A stretch of DNA of 64,000 nt from Sphingomonas sp. R-74633 (GTDB taxonomy: Bacteria > Pseudomonadota > Alphaproteobacteria > Sphingomonadales > Sphingomonadaceae): contig NZ_JACCFG010000003.1 of assembly GCF_013416555.1 (NCBI RefSeq), forward strand, positions 372,001 to 436,000. The letters run 5' to 3'. Each line of letters begins with the position of its first letter. Position 1 is the stretch's first letter. The notes below the pieces were generated by a model, which worked only from the letters and a program-made list of their open reading frames with translations, made no database searches and was not told the origin of the DNA. Position numbers and translations under genes: made by a program. This document shows, piece by piece, positions 26,595-36,007 of this stretch.

Positions 26595-27307
26595 TCCAAT
26601 GCCCCATGCCCCGCACCATCCTTGTCGCCGATGACGATCCGCATATCCGGCAATTGCTCGTCTTCGCACTCGCCAAGGCCGGGCTCGAGACGATCGAGGC
26701 GGGCGACGGCGAGGAGGCGCTGCACCTCGCCGAGACCCGCGCGCCCGACCTGATCGTGCTCGACATCAACATGCCGCGGATGGACGGGCTGGAAGTCTGC
26801 CGCCGGCTGCGCGCCGAGGGCGGGCTGCCGATCCTGTTCCTCTCCTCGCGCGACGACGAGATCGACCGGATCATCGGCATCGAGCTGGGCGCGGACGATT
26901 ATGTCACCAAGCCCTTCTCCCCACGCGAAGTGGTGGCGCGGGTGATGGCGGTACTCCGCCGCACCGCCGCGCACGCCCCCGATGTCGAGCGGGGCGCCGG
27001 GGCGATCCGCCACGGCAAGCTCAGCCTCGATCCCGAAAGCTGGGAAGCGAGCTGGGCGGGCGCGCCGGTGCCGCTTACTGTCACCGAGTTCGGCATATTG
27101 CGCACGCTTGCCGCGATGCCCTCCAAGGTGTTCAGCCGCGACGCGCTGATCGACCGGCTGCGCGGCCCCGGCTTCGCGCTCACCGACCGGACGATCGACA
27201 GCCATGTCCGCAACCTGCGCGCCAAGTTCGCCCAGCCCGGCGCGGACGATCTGATCGAGACGCGGGCCGGGATCGGCTATCGCATCGGCCCGTGCTCGGG
27301 CGCCTGA
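26591..27307 (+). CDS. OmpR/PhoB-family response regulator
   Basis: A 238-residue regulator. The receiver domain has acidic residues DDD at 14-16, phospho-acceptor D58 in VLDINMPRMDG and lysine in VTKPF. The C-terminal winged helix (from about 135) includes LTVTEFGILRTL and the recognition region DRTIDSHVRNLRAKF. It should bind DNA when phosphorylated by the adjoining kinase, whose start lies 16 bases inside this gene. Confidence 0.92.
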   Translation: MIQCPMPRTILVADDDPHIRQLLVFALAKAGLETIEAGDGEEALHLAETRAPDLIVLDINMPRMDGLEVCRRLRAEGGLPILFLSSRDDEIDRIIGIELGADDYVTKPFSPREVVARVMAVLRRTAAHAPDVERGAGAIRHGKLSLDPESWEASWAGAPVPLTVTEFGILRTLAAMPSKVFSRDALIDRLRGPGFALTDRTIDSHVRNLRAKFAQPGADDLIETRAGIGYRIGPCSGA

Positions 27308-28911
27308 TCGAGAGCGTAAAGGCGCCGGTGCGGCGCCACTGGCCGCGGCTGCGGCTGCGGACGATCCTGCTCGTCACCTTCGTGTTCGTCGCCGCGCTGC
27401 CGGGCGTCGGCGCGCTGTTCCTGCGCGTCTATGAGAATACGCTGGTGCGCCAGACCGAGGCCGAGCTGATCGCGCAAGGCACGGCGCTCGCCGCCGCCGC
27501 CAGCGCCGAATGGCCGGGATCGACCGGCCCCGAGCTGATCCGCGAGCCCCCGCCTGCCGCGCGCGGGATGGCCGGCGGCCCGCTCTCGACCATCGACCTT
27601 GGCAATGCGCCGTTGCCCGAACGCCCGCCGGCCGTCGCGCGGCCCGGCGCCGCGCCACCGGATGCCCAGGCCGCAGCCGCACGCCTCACGCCGCTGATCG
27701 ACGCAACTTCGGGGGCGACGCTCGCCGCAATCTCGCTGCTCGCGCCCGACGGCCGCATCCTGATCGGGCCCGAGTCCGGCGACAGCCTGGCCGGACTGCC
27801 CGAGCTTGTCGCGGCCAGTCACGGCCGGCCGAAGACAGTGATCCGCCGGCGCGGCGACTATCATCCCGAATATGCCCTTGAATGGCTGAGCCGCGCCTCG
27901 GGCCTGCGCATCCACCATGCCCGCCCGGTAGTGGTGAACGGCAAGGTGGTGGCGGTGCTGCTGCTGTCGCGCTCGCCGCGCGCGCTGTTCCGCGGGCTCT
28001 ACGAGGATCGCGGCAAGATCCTGTTCGGCATCGGCGCGATCTTCGCCACTTTGGTGGTGTTGAGCGGGCTGCTGTCGCGCGGCATCGCCCGGCCGATCGA
28101 GATGCTCAGCCAGGCGACGCGCGACGTGGCGCGCGGCGGCGGCATTGTGCCCGAAGTGCCGCGTACCGCCGCGATCGAGATCCAGGCGCTCTATGCCGAC
28201 TTCGCCACGATGGCCGATGCGATCGACCGGCGCTCGCGCTATCTGCGCGACTTCGCCCATGCCGTGAGCCACGAGTTCAAGACTCCGCTCGCCGGCATAA
28301 GGGGCGCGATCGAGATCCTCGAGGACCATCATGGCGAGATGAGCGAGGACGACCGCCGCCGCTTCCTCGCCAACGCCGGCGCCGACGCCGACCGGCTGGC
28401 GCAGCTCGTCACCCGCTTGCTCGAACTGGCGCGGGCCGACATGGCGCAGACCGATGCGGATGCGGCGACCGACGTGGCGCTGCCACTGCGCCGCATCGCC
28501 GATGCCTGGGCGGAGCGCGGGCTCGCGATCACGGTTGAACTGCCCGAGGCACTGCCCCGCGCCGCCATGCCTGGGCCGATGCTCGAAGCGATCGTCGAGA
28601 GCCTGGTCGAGAATAGCCGCCAGGCCGGTGCAGGCGTGGTGCGCATGGCGGCGACGGAGACGGACGGCGAAATCCTCGTGACGGTAGCGGACGACGGCCC
28701 CGGCATCCCCGAGGCCGACCGTGCGCGAATCTTCGAGCCGTTCTTCACCAGCCGGCGGGCGTCGGGCGGCACCGGGCTGGGCCTGCCGATCGCCCGATCG
28801 CTGCTCGCCTCGCATGGCGGGACGATCACGCTGGCGGCGGCGGAATCCGGAACCTGTTTCGAGATCCGCGTGCCGGCGGCTCAGCTCCAGCCGCCGCCCA
28901 GCGCCTTGTAG
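27292..28911 (+). CDS. membrane sensor histidine kinase
   Basis: A 539-residue kinase starting at GTG 27292 within the end of the regulator gene. A transmembrane helix (about 24-46), a periplasmic sensor region with a proline-rich insert (about 47-240), a second helix (about 242-262) and a HAMP segment precede the dimerisation domain with phospho-acceptor H327 (AVSHEFKTP). The ATPase domain has N441, DDGPGIP and GTGLGLPI. The signal is unknown. The last 31 bases overlap the end of the convergent outer-membrane factor gene. Confidence 0.92.
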   Translation: MLGRLIESVKAPVRRHWPRLRLRTILLVTFVFVAALPGVGALFLRVYENTLVRQTEAELIAQGTALAAAASAEWPGSTGPELIREPPPAARGMAGGPLSTIDLGNAPLPERPPAVARPGAAPPDAQAAAARLTPLIDATSGATLAAISLLAPDGRILIGPESGDSLAGLPELVAASHGRPKTVIRRRGDYHPEYALEWLSRASGLRIHHARPVVVNGKVVAVLLLSRSPRALFRGLYEDRGKILFGIGAIFATLVVLSGLLSRGIARPIEMLSQATRDVARGGGIVPEVPRTAAIEIQALYADFATMADAIDRRSRYLRDFAHAVSHEFKTPLAGIRGAIEILEDHHGEMSEDDRRRFLANAGADADRLAQLVTRLLELARADMAQTDADAATDVALPLRRIADAWAERGLAITVELPEALPRAAMPGPMLEAIVESLVENSRQAGAGVVRMAATETDGEILVTVADDGPGIPEADRARIFEPFFTSRRASGGTGLGLPIARSLLASHGGTITLAAAESGTCFEIRVPAAQLQPPPSAL

Positions 28912-30278
28912 AGCGCGGTCGCCGCCTGCGCCTTGGCGGCGCGGGCCTGCTGGTCGCGCTGCCGGGCGGAGAGCAGCGACTGACGCGCGCGCTCGAGCGT
29001 CAGTCGGTCGTCCTCGCCGCGGTCCGCGCGCTTCTGGGCAAGCGCGAAGGCATTCTGTTCGCGCTGGAGCGAGGCTGCGGCGTCGTCCGCGGCGGCACCT
29101 GCGTTGAGGAAGCGGTTGATCGCCACCTCGCTGTCCGAAAGCGCGCCGACCACGGCCTTTTCATAGCGTGCCGCGGCCTGGTCGGCACGCGCGTCGCTGG
29201 CGCGGATCTGCGCGCGGATCGTGCCGCCCTGGAAGATCGGCCAGGAGAAGCTCGGCCCGATCTGGAGGCGGAAGGAATCGCCCGAGACCAGGTCGCCCGG
29301 CTTGCGCGCCTGCTGGCCGAGACTGCCGAGCAGGCTGAAGCGCGGGAAGAGATCGGCAGTGGCAACGCCGACATCCGCGGTCGCCGCGGCAAGGTCGCGC
29401 TCCGCGCGGCGCACGTCGGGACGGCGCTCGAGCAGTTCGGAACGCAGGCCGACCAGGATCGCATCGGGACTCGCCGGTAGCGGCGCGGGTGCCTGGAGCT
29501 CGGGCACGACTTGCTCGGGCGGGACGCCGACGAGGGTGGCGATGCGGTAGGCCGCCGCGCTCGCCTGGGCCCGGGCATTGGGCACCGCGGCGGCGCTTGC
29601 CTTGGCGCTGGCGTCGGCACGATCGAGCTCGAGGCGCGAGGCTTCGCCGGCGTTGAAGCGCAGCTGGGTGAGCCGGGCCAGCTCGGCATTCGACGTCGCC
29701 TGCGCCTCGGCGGTGGCGCCGTCAGCCTGGGCTGCGCGCAGGTCCATATAGCTGCGCACGACTTCGGCGATTAGCGTGAGCATCACGTCGCGCCGGGCAT
29801 AGGTGGCGCTCTCCACCCGCGCGGTGGCGCCCTGCATCTGGCGGGTGCGCCGGCCCCACAGGTCGATCTCCCAGCTCGCGTCGAAGCCAAGGTCGTAGAG
29901 CGGGAAGTCGCGCGCGAAGCCGGGGATGTTGCCGATCGGCAGCTGGCCGTTCTTGCTGAGGATATTCTCGGTCGCGGAGCCCTTGGCGGTGACGGTCGGC
30001 AGCCGCCCGCCCGCGATCGCCTCGCGATTGGCGCGCGCCTCGGCAAGGCGGCCCTCAGCTTCCTTGAGGTCGGGGCTCGACGCCACGGCGCGCTGGACCA
30101 GCGAGGAGAGCTGCGGGTCGCCGAACCGGTCCCACCAGGTCAGGTCGACCTGGCCGGGCGTGCCGGTCTCGATCCAGTCGGGCGCGGCCCTGGTCTCGGG
30201 CGCATGATAGTCCGGCCCCACCGTGCAGGCGGACGCCAGCAACAGGGGCAGCAGGAGTGAGGGAAGCGAGCGGGTCAT
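28881..30278 (-). CDS. NodT-family outer-membrane efflux factor (lipoprotein)
   Basis: A 465-residue outer-membrane factor of the TolC/OprM type. A lipoprotein signal with lipobox LLASAC gives the acylated cysteine. The duplicated helical repeats and the start VGPDYHAPETRAAPDW are typical of RND or ABC export outer-membrane channels. It is the last gene of the leftward cecR-like efflux operon, five bases after the second permease, and completes an envelope-spanning exporter. In the E. coli counterpart no such gene is present in the operon. Confidence 0.9.
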   Translation of the reverse strand: MTRSLPSLLLPLLLASACTVGPDYHAPETRAAPDWIETGTPGQVDLTWWDRFGDPQLSSLVQRAVASSPDLKEAEGRLAEARANREAIAGGRLPTVTAKGSATENILSKNGQLPIGNIPGFARDFPLYDLGFDASWEIDLWGRRTRQMQGATARVESATYARRDVMLTLIAEVVRSYMDLRAAQADGATAEAQATSNAELARLTQLRFNAGEASRLELDRADASAKASAAAVPNARAQASAAAYRIATLVGVPPEQVVPELQAPAPLPASPDAILVGLRSELLERRPDVRRAERDLAAATADVGVATADLFPRFSLLGSLGQQARKPGDLVSGDSFRLQIGPSFSWPIFQGGTIRAQIRASDARADQAAARYEKAVVGALSDSEVAINRFLNAGAAADDAAASLQREQNAFALAQKRADRGEDDRLTLERARQSLLSARQRDQQARAAKAQAATALYKALGGGWS

Positions 30279-30282
30279 TCGG

Positions 30283-31386
30283 TTACTCCATGCGCGCACG
30301 GAAGAGCCAGGCCGAGGCGGAGAGCGTGACGCACGCGATCAGCGCGAGCGGCCAGAGCTGGTGGAATACGGCCGCCGCCGGCATCGCCTTGAGGAACAGC
30401 CCCTGGACGATGACGAGGAAATAGCGGGCGGGATCGAGATAGGTCACGACCTGCAGCCAGTCGGGCATGTTGTCGATCGGGCTGGCATAGCCGGAAAGCA
30501 GGATCAGCGGCGTGGTGACGAGGAACACGCCGAGGAACGCCTGTTGCTGGGTCTGCGACGCCGCCGAGACCAGCATTCCCATGCCGATCAGCGCGAGCAG
30601 GTACATGCCGAGCGACAGGAAGAAGAGCAGCAGCGATCCGGTGAAGGGCACACCGAAGATCAGCGGTGCGACGATCAGATAGACGCTGCCGTTGATCATG
30701 CCGATGATGAAGGGCGGCACCATCTTGCCGATCAGGATCTCGTGGACGCGCAGCGGCGAGACCATCAGTTGGTCGAACGTACCCAGCTCGCGCTCGCGCG
30801 CCACCGATTGCGAGGTGATCGCCAGGCCCGCCACCGAGGTTATGATCGCCACCAGCGAGGGGAGCGTGAACCAGATATAGTCGAGCGCGGGGTTGTACCA
30901 GTTGGTCACGACGCTGCCGCCCGCCGCACCGCGCACCTGTGCGGGAGCCAGCTCGGCGCCCATGCCGCCGGCGATCTGCGTGACATAGCCCGCGACGATC
31001 TGCGCGGCGTTCGAGCGGCGGCCGTCGAGCACCAGCCCGATCGTCGCGGGCGTGCCGCGCGCGAGGTTGCGGTCGAAATCCTCGTCGATCACCAGCGCGG
31101 CGATCACCTTCTGATCGTCGATCGCCGCCTTGAGATCCTTGGGCGTCGCTAGCGGCTTGATCGTCCGGAAATTAGGGCTGCCGGCAATGCGCTGGACCAG
31201 CTCGACCGAATGCGCGCCCGAGCTGCGATCGAGGATGCCGATATCGACATTCTTGACGTCGAGCGTGGTCGCGAAGGTGAAGATGAAGAGCTGCATCAGC
31301 GGCGGCACGAACAGCACGATCCGCGACTGCGGATCGCGCAGCACCGCCCACATCTCCTTGACGATCATGGCGAGCAAGCGGCGCAT
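30283..31386 (-). CDS. ABC-2 type export permease (YbhR-like)
   Basis: A 367-residue permease with one N-terminal helix, a large periplasmic domain (about 45-170) and five to six C-terminal helices; REGEL-like motif RERELGTFDQLMVSPL precedes the membrane core. This is the DrrB/YhhJ/YbhR architecture. Its start immediately follows the stop of the preceding permease gene with no spacing, so the two are coupled and probably form the heterodimeric channel of the exporter. Confidence 0.88.
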   Translation of the reverse strand: MRRLLAMIVKEMWAVLRDPQSRIVLFVPPLMQLFIFTFATTLDVKNVDIGILDRSSGAHSVELVQRIAGSPNFRTIKPLATPKDLKAAIDDQKVIAALVIDEDFDRNLARGTPATIGLVLDGRRSNAAQIVAGYVTQIAGGMGAELAPAQVRGAAGGSVVTNWYNPALDYIWFTLPSLVAIITSVAGLAITSQSVARERELGTFDQLMVSPLRVHEILIGKMVPPFIIGMINGSVYLIVAPLIFGVPFTGSLLLFFLSLGMYLLALIGMGMLVSAASQTQQQAFLGVFLVTTPLILLSGYASPIDNMPDWLQVVTYLDPARYFLVIVQGLFLKAMPAAAVFHQLWPLALIACVTLSASAWLFRARME

Positions 31387-32514
31387 CTAGTCGAGGCTCC
31401 GGCGGGTGACGCGGAAGGACAGCGTGAAGAACACCATCCCGAAGAGCAGCATGATGCCGATATTGGGCAGGATCAGCCCCCATTGGTCGCCGACCAGGAA
31501 GACGGTCTCGAGGCTGGGGATCAGATAGCGCGCCGGGACGATGTACGTCAGCGCCTGGATCGGCCAAGGCATCGAGCCGATCTCATAGATGAAGCCCGAG
31601 AGCAGGAACGTGGGCAAGAACGCGGAGAGCAAAGCCGCCTGGCTGGCGACGAACTGGTTCTTCGTCGCCGCCGAGATGAACAGGCCGAGGCCAAGCGCTG
31701 GCATCAGGAAAGCCGAGGAGATGGCCAGCAAGGCGAAGATCGAGCCGCGGAACGGCACCCCGAATACCCAGATGCCGATCACCGCGCACAGCGCCATCGA
31801 GCATTGCGCGAGGAGGAAATAGGGGATGACCTTGCTGGCGATGAACTCGACCATCGAGATCGGCGTCGCCATGATCGCCTCCATCGTCCCGCGCTCCCAT
31901 TCGCGCGCGATGACCAGCGCGGTGAGCAGCGTGCCGACCATGGTCATCACGTTGGCGATCGAGCCCGGGACGAGGAAATAGCGGCTCTTGAGCTCGGGAT
32001 TGTACCAATAGCGCGCCGAGACGATGACCGGGGCGCCGGCGGCACCGGGGTTCTTCTGCAACCCCTCAGACGCCGCCCAATTGGCGCGGATACCTTCGCC
32101 GTAAGCCGCTGCAAAATTGGCGGTATTGGGCTGCGAGCCGTCGGCGATGATCTGGATCGGCGGGACCTTGCCGCGCTTCACGCCCTCGCCGAAATCCTGG
32201 GGGATGACGATGATCGCGCGGAGCTGGCCGTCGGTCATCCGGTCGCGCACCTCGGCGACAGTGCGCGCCATCGTCACTTCGAACCAGCGCGAGCTCTGAT
32301 AGGCCTGGGCGAGCCGCAGCGCCGGCGCGCTGCTGTCCTCGAGCACCACGCCAACCCGCGTCTTCGCAGTGTCGAGCGACACGGCATAACCGAACAAGAA
32401 CAACAGGATCATCGGCAGCACGAAGGCGATGAGGAAAGTCGAGGGGTCGCGCAGGATCTGCCAGGTTTCCTTGCGGACGAGCGCAGCCAGGCGGCGAAGG
32501 TCGAAGCGGATCAT
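31387..32514 (-). CDS. ABC-2 type export permease (YbhS-like)
   Basis: A 375-residue permease homologous to its neighbour: N-terminal helix, soluble periplasmic domain, then a membrane core preceded by REWERGTMEAIMATPI. The start overlaps the ATPase stop (ATGA). With the ATPase, adaptor and outer-membrane factor it forms a drug or lipophilic-compound exporter. Confidence 0.88.
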   Translation of the reverse strand: MIRFDLRRLAALVRKETWQILRDPSTFLIAFVLPMILLFLFGYAVSLDTAKTRVGVVLEDSSAPALRLAQAYQSSRWFEVTMARTVAEVRDRMTDGQLRAIIVIPQDFGEGVKRGKVPPIQIIADGSQPNTANFAAAYGEGIRANWAASEGLQKNPGAAGAPVIVSARYWYNPELKSRYFLVPGSIANVMTMVGTLLTALVIAREWERGTMEAIMATPISMVEFIASKVIPYFLLAQCSMALCAVIGIWVFGVPFRGSIFALLAISSAFLMPALGLGLFISAATKNQFVASQAALLSAFLPTFLLSGFIYEIGSMPWPIQALTYIVPARYLIPSLETVFLVGDQWGLILPNIGIMLLFGMVFFTLSFRVTRRSLD

Positions 32515-34235
32515 GCTGCCTCCTTCTCCTCTCGCTTGCGGTCGAACTCTTCGATCAGCGCGATGAAGGCGTCCTCCATCGTCGGGTCCTCCGCCCTGGT
32601 GAGGCGCGCCGCCTCGGCCTTGAGCTCATCGGGGGTGCCGGTGGCGATCTGCTCGGCGCGGTAGATCAGCGTGGCGCGGTCGCAATATTCGGCTTCGTCC
32701 ATGAAGTGGGTGGTGACCAAGACGGTCACGCCCTTCTCGACCAAGCCGTTGATGTGCATCCAGAATTCCCGGCGTGTGACGGGATCGACGCCCGAAGTGG
32801 GTTCGTCGAGGAAGAGCACGGGGGGTTCGTGCATCACCGCGCACGCCAGGGCGAGGCGCTGCTTGAAGCCCAGGGGGAGCGTACCCGCGTTGACGCCTAG
32901 CTTGTCCTTCAGTTCGAAGATCTCGATCATCGCCTCGATCGCGCGCTTCGCCTTGTCGCGGGGAAGCTCGTAAGCCCCTGCAAAGAAATCGAGATTCTGG
33001 CGGACCGAAAGGTCACCATAGAGCGAGAATTTCTGCGCCATATAGCCGAGCGACGCACGGGCATCCGCCCTGCTGTGGCGGAGTGACTTGCCCGCGACCG
33101 ATCCGGTCCCCGAAGTTGGCGAAAGTAGCCCGCAGAGCATTTTGAAGGTGGTCGACTTGCCAGCGCCGTTGGGTCCCAAAAGGCCGAATATCTGTCCCCT
33201 TGGGATACGGAAGTTCATATCCTTGGCCGCGGTGAACTCGCCGAACACCTTGGTGAGGCCCTTTGCCTCGATCGCGCACTCGTCGGTCTCGGGGATGGTG
33301 CGGTAGCGTTCCGCCAGCGCAGACGTGCCTTTCGGCCCGCCGCCGAGCCGCTCGATAAAGCCGTCCTCGAAGCGCGGATCGGCCGTCTCAACTTTGGTGT
33401 CCGGACCAGCGTTAAAAGCCGCTGCGTCGGGCACCTGCTTGTCGTCGCCGATCAGCAGGCGCACTGAGCGGCCCTGGATCCTGCCGTCGATCACATCGTC
33501 GCGGTCGAGCGCCTGGGTGAGGAAATGGCGGCGGCGCTCCTCGAAGCCGGTTACCCGGATCACCCGGTCCTTGACGCGATTGGTGAGGTCCGCCGGCGGC
33601 CCGTCGAACAGCAGCTGCCCTTCGTTGAGCAGATAGACGGTGTCGCATTTCTCGGCCTCGTCGAGATAGGCGGTCGACCAGAGCACGCCGATGCCCTGTT
33701 CGGTGAGATCCCCCACCATGGACCAAAGCTCGCGCCGGCTGATCGGATCGACGCCGACGCCGGGCTCGTCGAGCAGCAGCACCTTGGGCGTCTTCACCAG
33801 CGCACAGGCGAGGCCGAGTTTCTGCTTCATGCCGCCCGAGAGCTTGCCCGCCAGCCGATCCTGGAAGCGGGCGAGATCGGTGAACTCCATGAGCTTGTCG
33901 AAGCTCGCCTGCTGCTCGTCTTTCGCAAGCCCGCGAACTTCGGCGTACAGCTTGAGGTTCTCGAGGACGGAGAGATCCTCGTAGAGGCCGAAGCGCTGGG
34001 GCATATAGCCCAGATCATCGAGCTTTTCCCCGGGCTTGCCGTCCAGGACAGTTACGGTCCCCGAAGTTGGCGCCATCAGGCCGGCGAGGATGCGGATCAG
34101 CGTGGTCTTGCCCGCGCCGTCCGGTCCGACCAGCCCGGTGATGCGGCCCGGCTCGATCGCCATCGACACGCCGTCGAGTGCGCGATTGGCGTCGAAGCAC
34201 TTCACGAGGTTGTCGGTATGGGCGAGGGAACTCAC
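32511..34235 (-). CDS. ABC exporter ATPase with two nucleotide-binding domains (YbhF-like)
   Basis: A 574-residue tandem ATPase. The first domain has GPDGAGKTTL and a full signature LSGGMKQ; the second has GPNGAGKST, but its signature reads LPLGFKQ, a substitution often seen in the second half of YbhF/YhiH proteins, so the two ATP sites are probably unequal. Start is GTG 34235; its ribosome binding site GGGAGG lies within the inverted repeat at 34237-34341. It powers the two permeases encoded downstream. Confidence 0.9.
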   Translation of the reverse strand: MSSLAHTDNLVKCFDANRALDGVSMAIEPGRITGLVGPDGAGKTTLIRILAGLMAPTSGTVTVLDGKPGEKLDDLGYMPQRFGLYEDLSVLENLKLYAEVRGLAKDEQQASFDKLMEFTDLARFQDRLAGKLSGGMKQKLGLACALVKTPKVLLLDEPGVGVDPISRRELWSMVGDLTEQGIGVLWSTAYLDEAEKCDTVYLLNEGQLLFDGPPADLTNRVKDRVIRVTGFEERRRHFLTQALDRDDVIDGRIQGRSVRLLIGDDKQVPDAAAFNAGPDTKVETADPRFEDGFIERLGGGPKGTSALAERYRTIPETDECAIEAKGLTKVFGEFTAAKDMNFRIPRGQIFGLLGPNGAGKSTTFKMLCGLLSPTSGTGSVAGKSLRHSRADARASLGYMAQKFSLYGDLSVRQNLDFFAGAYELPRDKAKRAIEAMIEIFELKDKLGVNAGTLPLGFKQRLALACAVMHEPPVLFLDEPTSGVDPVTRREFWMHINGLVEKGVTVLVTTHFMDEAEYCDRATLIYRAEQIATGTPDELKAEAARLTRAEDPTMEDAFIALIEEFDRKREEKEAA

Positions 34236-34236
34236 T

Positions 34237-34341
34237 CCTCCCCTCCCTGGCAAGGGAGGGGTCGGGGGTGGGTCGCCATCCGCGAATCCGCAGTTTGGGG
34301 AGGCCCACCCACCCCTGACCCCTCCCTTCCAGGGAGGGGAA
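34237..34341. repeat. GC-rich inverted repeat, family A
   Basis: Arms at about 34237-34273 and 34304-34341 are nearly complementary; both contain CCTCCCTGG and GGGAGGGG blocks followed by a GGGGTGGGT run. They can fold into a long hairpin with a roughly 30-base loop. The element separates the adaptor gene from the ATPase gene inside the operon and supplies the ATPase's Shine-Dalgarno. A related element is at 37119-37266. Confidence 0.75.
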
Positions 34342-34367
34342 CAAGAAGGAAGGGGGCGATCATCGCC

Positions 34368-35375
34368 TCAGCCCTTGTGCTTGGGGCGGGCGGAGGGGAT
34401 GCCGACGCTGACCGGCTGGCCCTGGCGCAGCGCATCGTCGGGATCGTCGACGATGATGCGCAGCTGATAGACGAGATCGGTACGCAGATTCTCGGTCTCG
34501 ACGGTCTTGGGCGTGAACTCGGCGCGCGGCGAGATATAGCCGATCGTGCCGTGATAGCTCTTCGGATTGCCATCGGCGGTGACCACCACCTTCATCCCCG
34601 GGCTGATCCGGCTGAGATCGCTCTCCGCGACATAGGCGCGCACGCGCAGCGGCCGCATGATCGCCAGTGTCAGCACAGTCTCGCCGGGCTGGACGATCGC
34701 ACCGGGCTCGCGCGCGCGGGTCACGACGGTGCCGTCGGTGGAGGCGAGCAGGCGGGCGTCGCCAAGGTCGGTAGCGGCGCTCTGGCGCGCGGCGACGGCG
34801 GAGCGGACATCAGCTGCGGCAGCGGCAACGTCTTCCTGGCGGCTGCCGGCGTTCATCAGCGACAGCGCCTGCTGCGCCTGCTGGAGATCGGCGCGCGCCT
34901 TGTCGCGCTGGGCAATTGTCTGTTCCCAGATGTCGCGGCTGATCGCGCCGGGCTCGACCAGAGGCTGGCGGCGGGCGAAATCGCGATCGGCATCCTGCGC
35001 GACCGCGGCGGCGGCGGCGACGCGAGCGCGCGCCTGGGCAATGTCCTGGCTGCGATTGCCGTTGCGAAGCTTGGAGAGCTGGGCCTCGGCCTGCGATACC
35101 CTGGCATCCGCCTGGGCGATGCGGCTGTCGAGCGTCGCGGCATCGAGCGTCGCGAGGATCTGGCCCTGCTTGACGTGTGCGCCCTCTTCCACCGCAATGC
35201 TGGCGATGCGGCCGTTCACCCGGAAGCCGAGATCGACTTCGCGGATATCGACATTGCCGTTCAGCTTGAGCGGGCCATCGTCGCGCGCCTTGAACAGGCC
35301 GAAGCCGCTGGTGGCGATCGCGGCGATCACGATCGCAGCGATGACGACGATGATCGCAATGCGGCGACGGTTCAT
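34368..35375 (-). CDS. HlyD-family periplasmic adaptor (YbhG-like)
   Basis: A 335-residue membrane-fusion protein: N-terminal anchor (about 5-23), first lipoyl half (NGNVDIREVDLGFRVNGRI), an alanine-rich coiled-coil hairpin (about 75-190), second lipoyl half (GTVVTRAREPGAIVQPGE) and a beta-barrel. It would bridge the ABC permeases and the outer-membrane factor. Its ATG overlaps the stop of the TetR gene by four bases. YbhG in E. coli has the same place relative to its regulator. Confidence 0.9.
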   Translation of the reverse strand: MNRRRIAIIVVIAAIVIAAIATSGFGLFKARDDGPLKLNGNVDIREVDLGFRVNGRIASIAVEEGAHVKQGQILATLDAATLDSRIAQADARVSQAEAQLSKLRNGNRSQDIAQARARVAAAAAVAQDADRDFARRQPLVEPGAISRDIWEQTIAQRDKARADLQQAQQALSLMNAGSRQEDVAAAAADVRSAVAARQSAATDLGDARLLASTDGTVVTRAREPGAIVQPGETVLTLAIMRPLRVRAYVAESDLSRISPGMKVVVTADGNPKSYHGTIGYISPRAEFTPKTVETENLRTDLVYQLRIIVDDPDDALRQGQPVSVGIPSARPKHKG

Positions 35376-35995
35376 GCGGGATTCTCCGACAGGATGCAGA
35401 GGGCGTTGGCGCGCAGGCGGGCGCGGAGCAGCTTGGTCGTGGGCTCGTCGATTGTCTCGACGGTGAGGATGCGCAGCACGGCGGCGCGGCAGACACGCAG
35501 CACCAGGCACTGGCCGAACAGCATCAGGCCGAGCGCAAGCACTTCGCGCTCGGGCAGATCGGTGCGGATGCGGGCAATCAGCGACACGAAGACATCGACG
35601 ATGCCCTGCATCACCCCGGTATAGAGCCGGTCGAACGCTTCAGTGGGCGCCTGCTGTTCGCGGGTGATGAACAGCGACCAGGCTTCGGTCTGCGGGCTGA
35701 GCATCATCATCGCGAAGCCGTCGAGCAGCGCGAGCAGCGCTTCGGTTGCCTGTTCGCGGGTACCGTTCTCCGCAACGGCGCGGGCGCCCTCGATCGCGGG
35801 CCCCTGAATCTGGCGGACGCAGGCGGCGATATGGTCGGCGGCGGCGAGGTAGAGCCCCTGCTTTCCGCCGAAATGATAAGTGATCGACGACATCGCCGTG
35901 CCCGAGGCACGCGCGATCTCCCGCGTGCTCGCCCCTTCGAAGCCGTGGCGTCCGAACTGGTCGATGGCTGTTTCGATGAGTGTCTGGCTGGTCAT
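35372..35995 (-). CDS. cecR: TetR-family repressor, CecR-like
   Basis: A 207-residue regulator. The N-terminal helix-turn-helix (FEGASTREIARASGTAMSSI) is of TetR type and the C-terminal ligand domain fits the DUF1956 group that includes E. coli CecR (YbiH), the repressor of ybhGFSR. It is the first gene of the efflux operon and translationally coupled to the adaptor gene. A perfect palindrome 13 bases upstream of its start (36008-36027) overlaps the promoter, which fits autoregulation of the entire operon. The symbol is by homology and gene order. Confidence 0.85.
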   Translation of the reverse strand: MTSQTLIETAIDQFGRHGFEGASTREIARASGTAMSSITYHFGGKQGLYLAAADHIAACVRQIQGPAIEGARAVAENGTREQATEALLALLDGFAMMMLSPQTEAWSLFITREQQAPTEAFDRLYTGVMQGIVDVFVSLIARIRTDLPEREVLALGLMLFGQCLVLRVCRAAVLRILTVETIDEPTTKLLRARLRANALCILSENPA

Positions 35996-36007
35996 TCCGT
36001 CCGAGTC

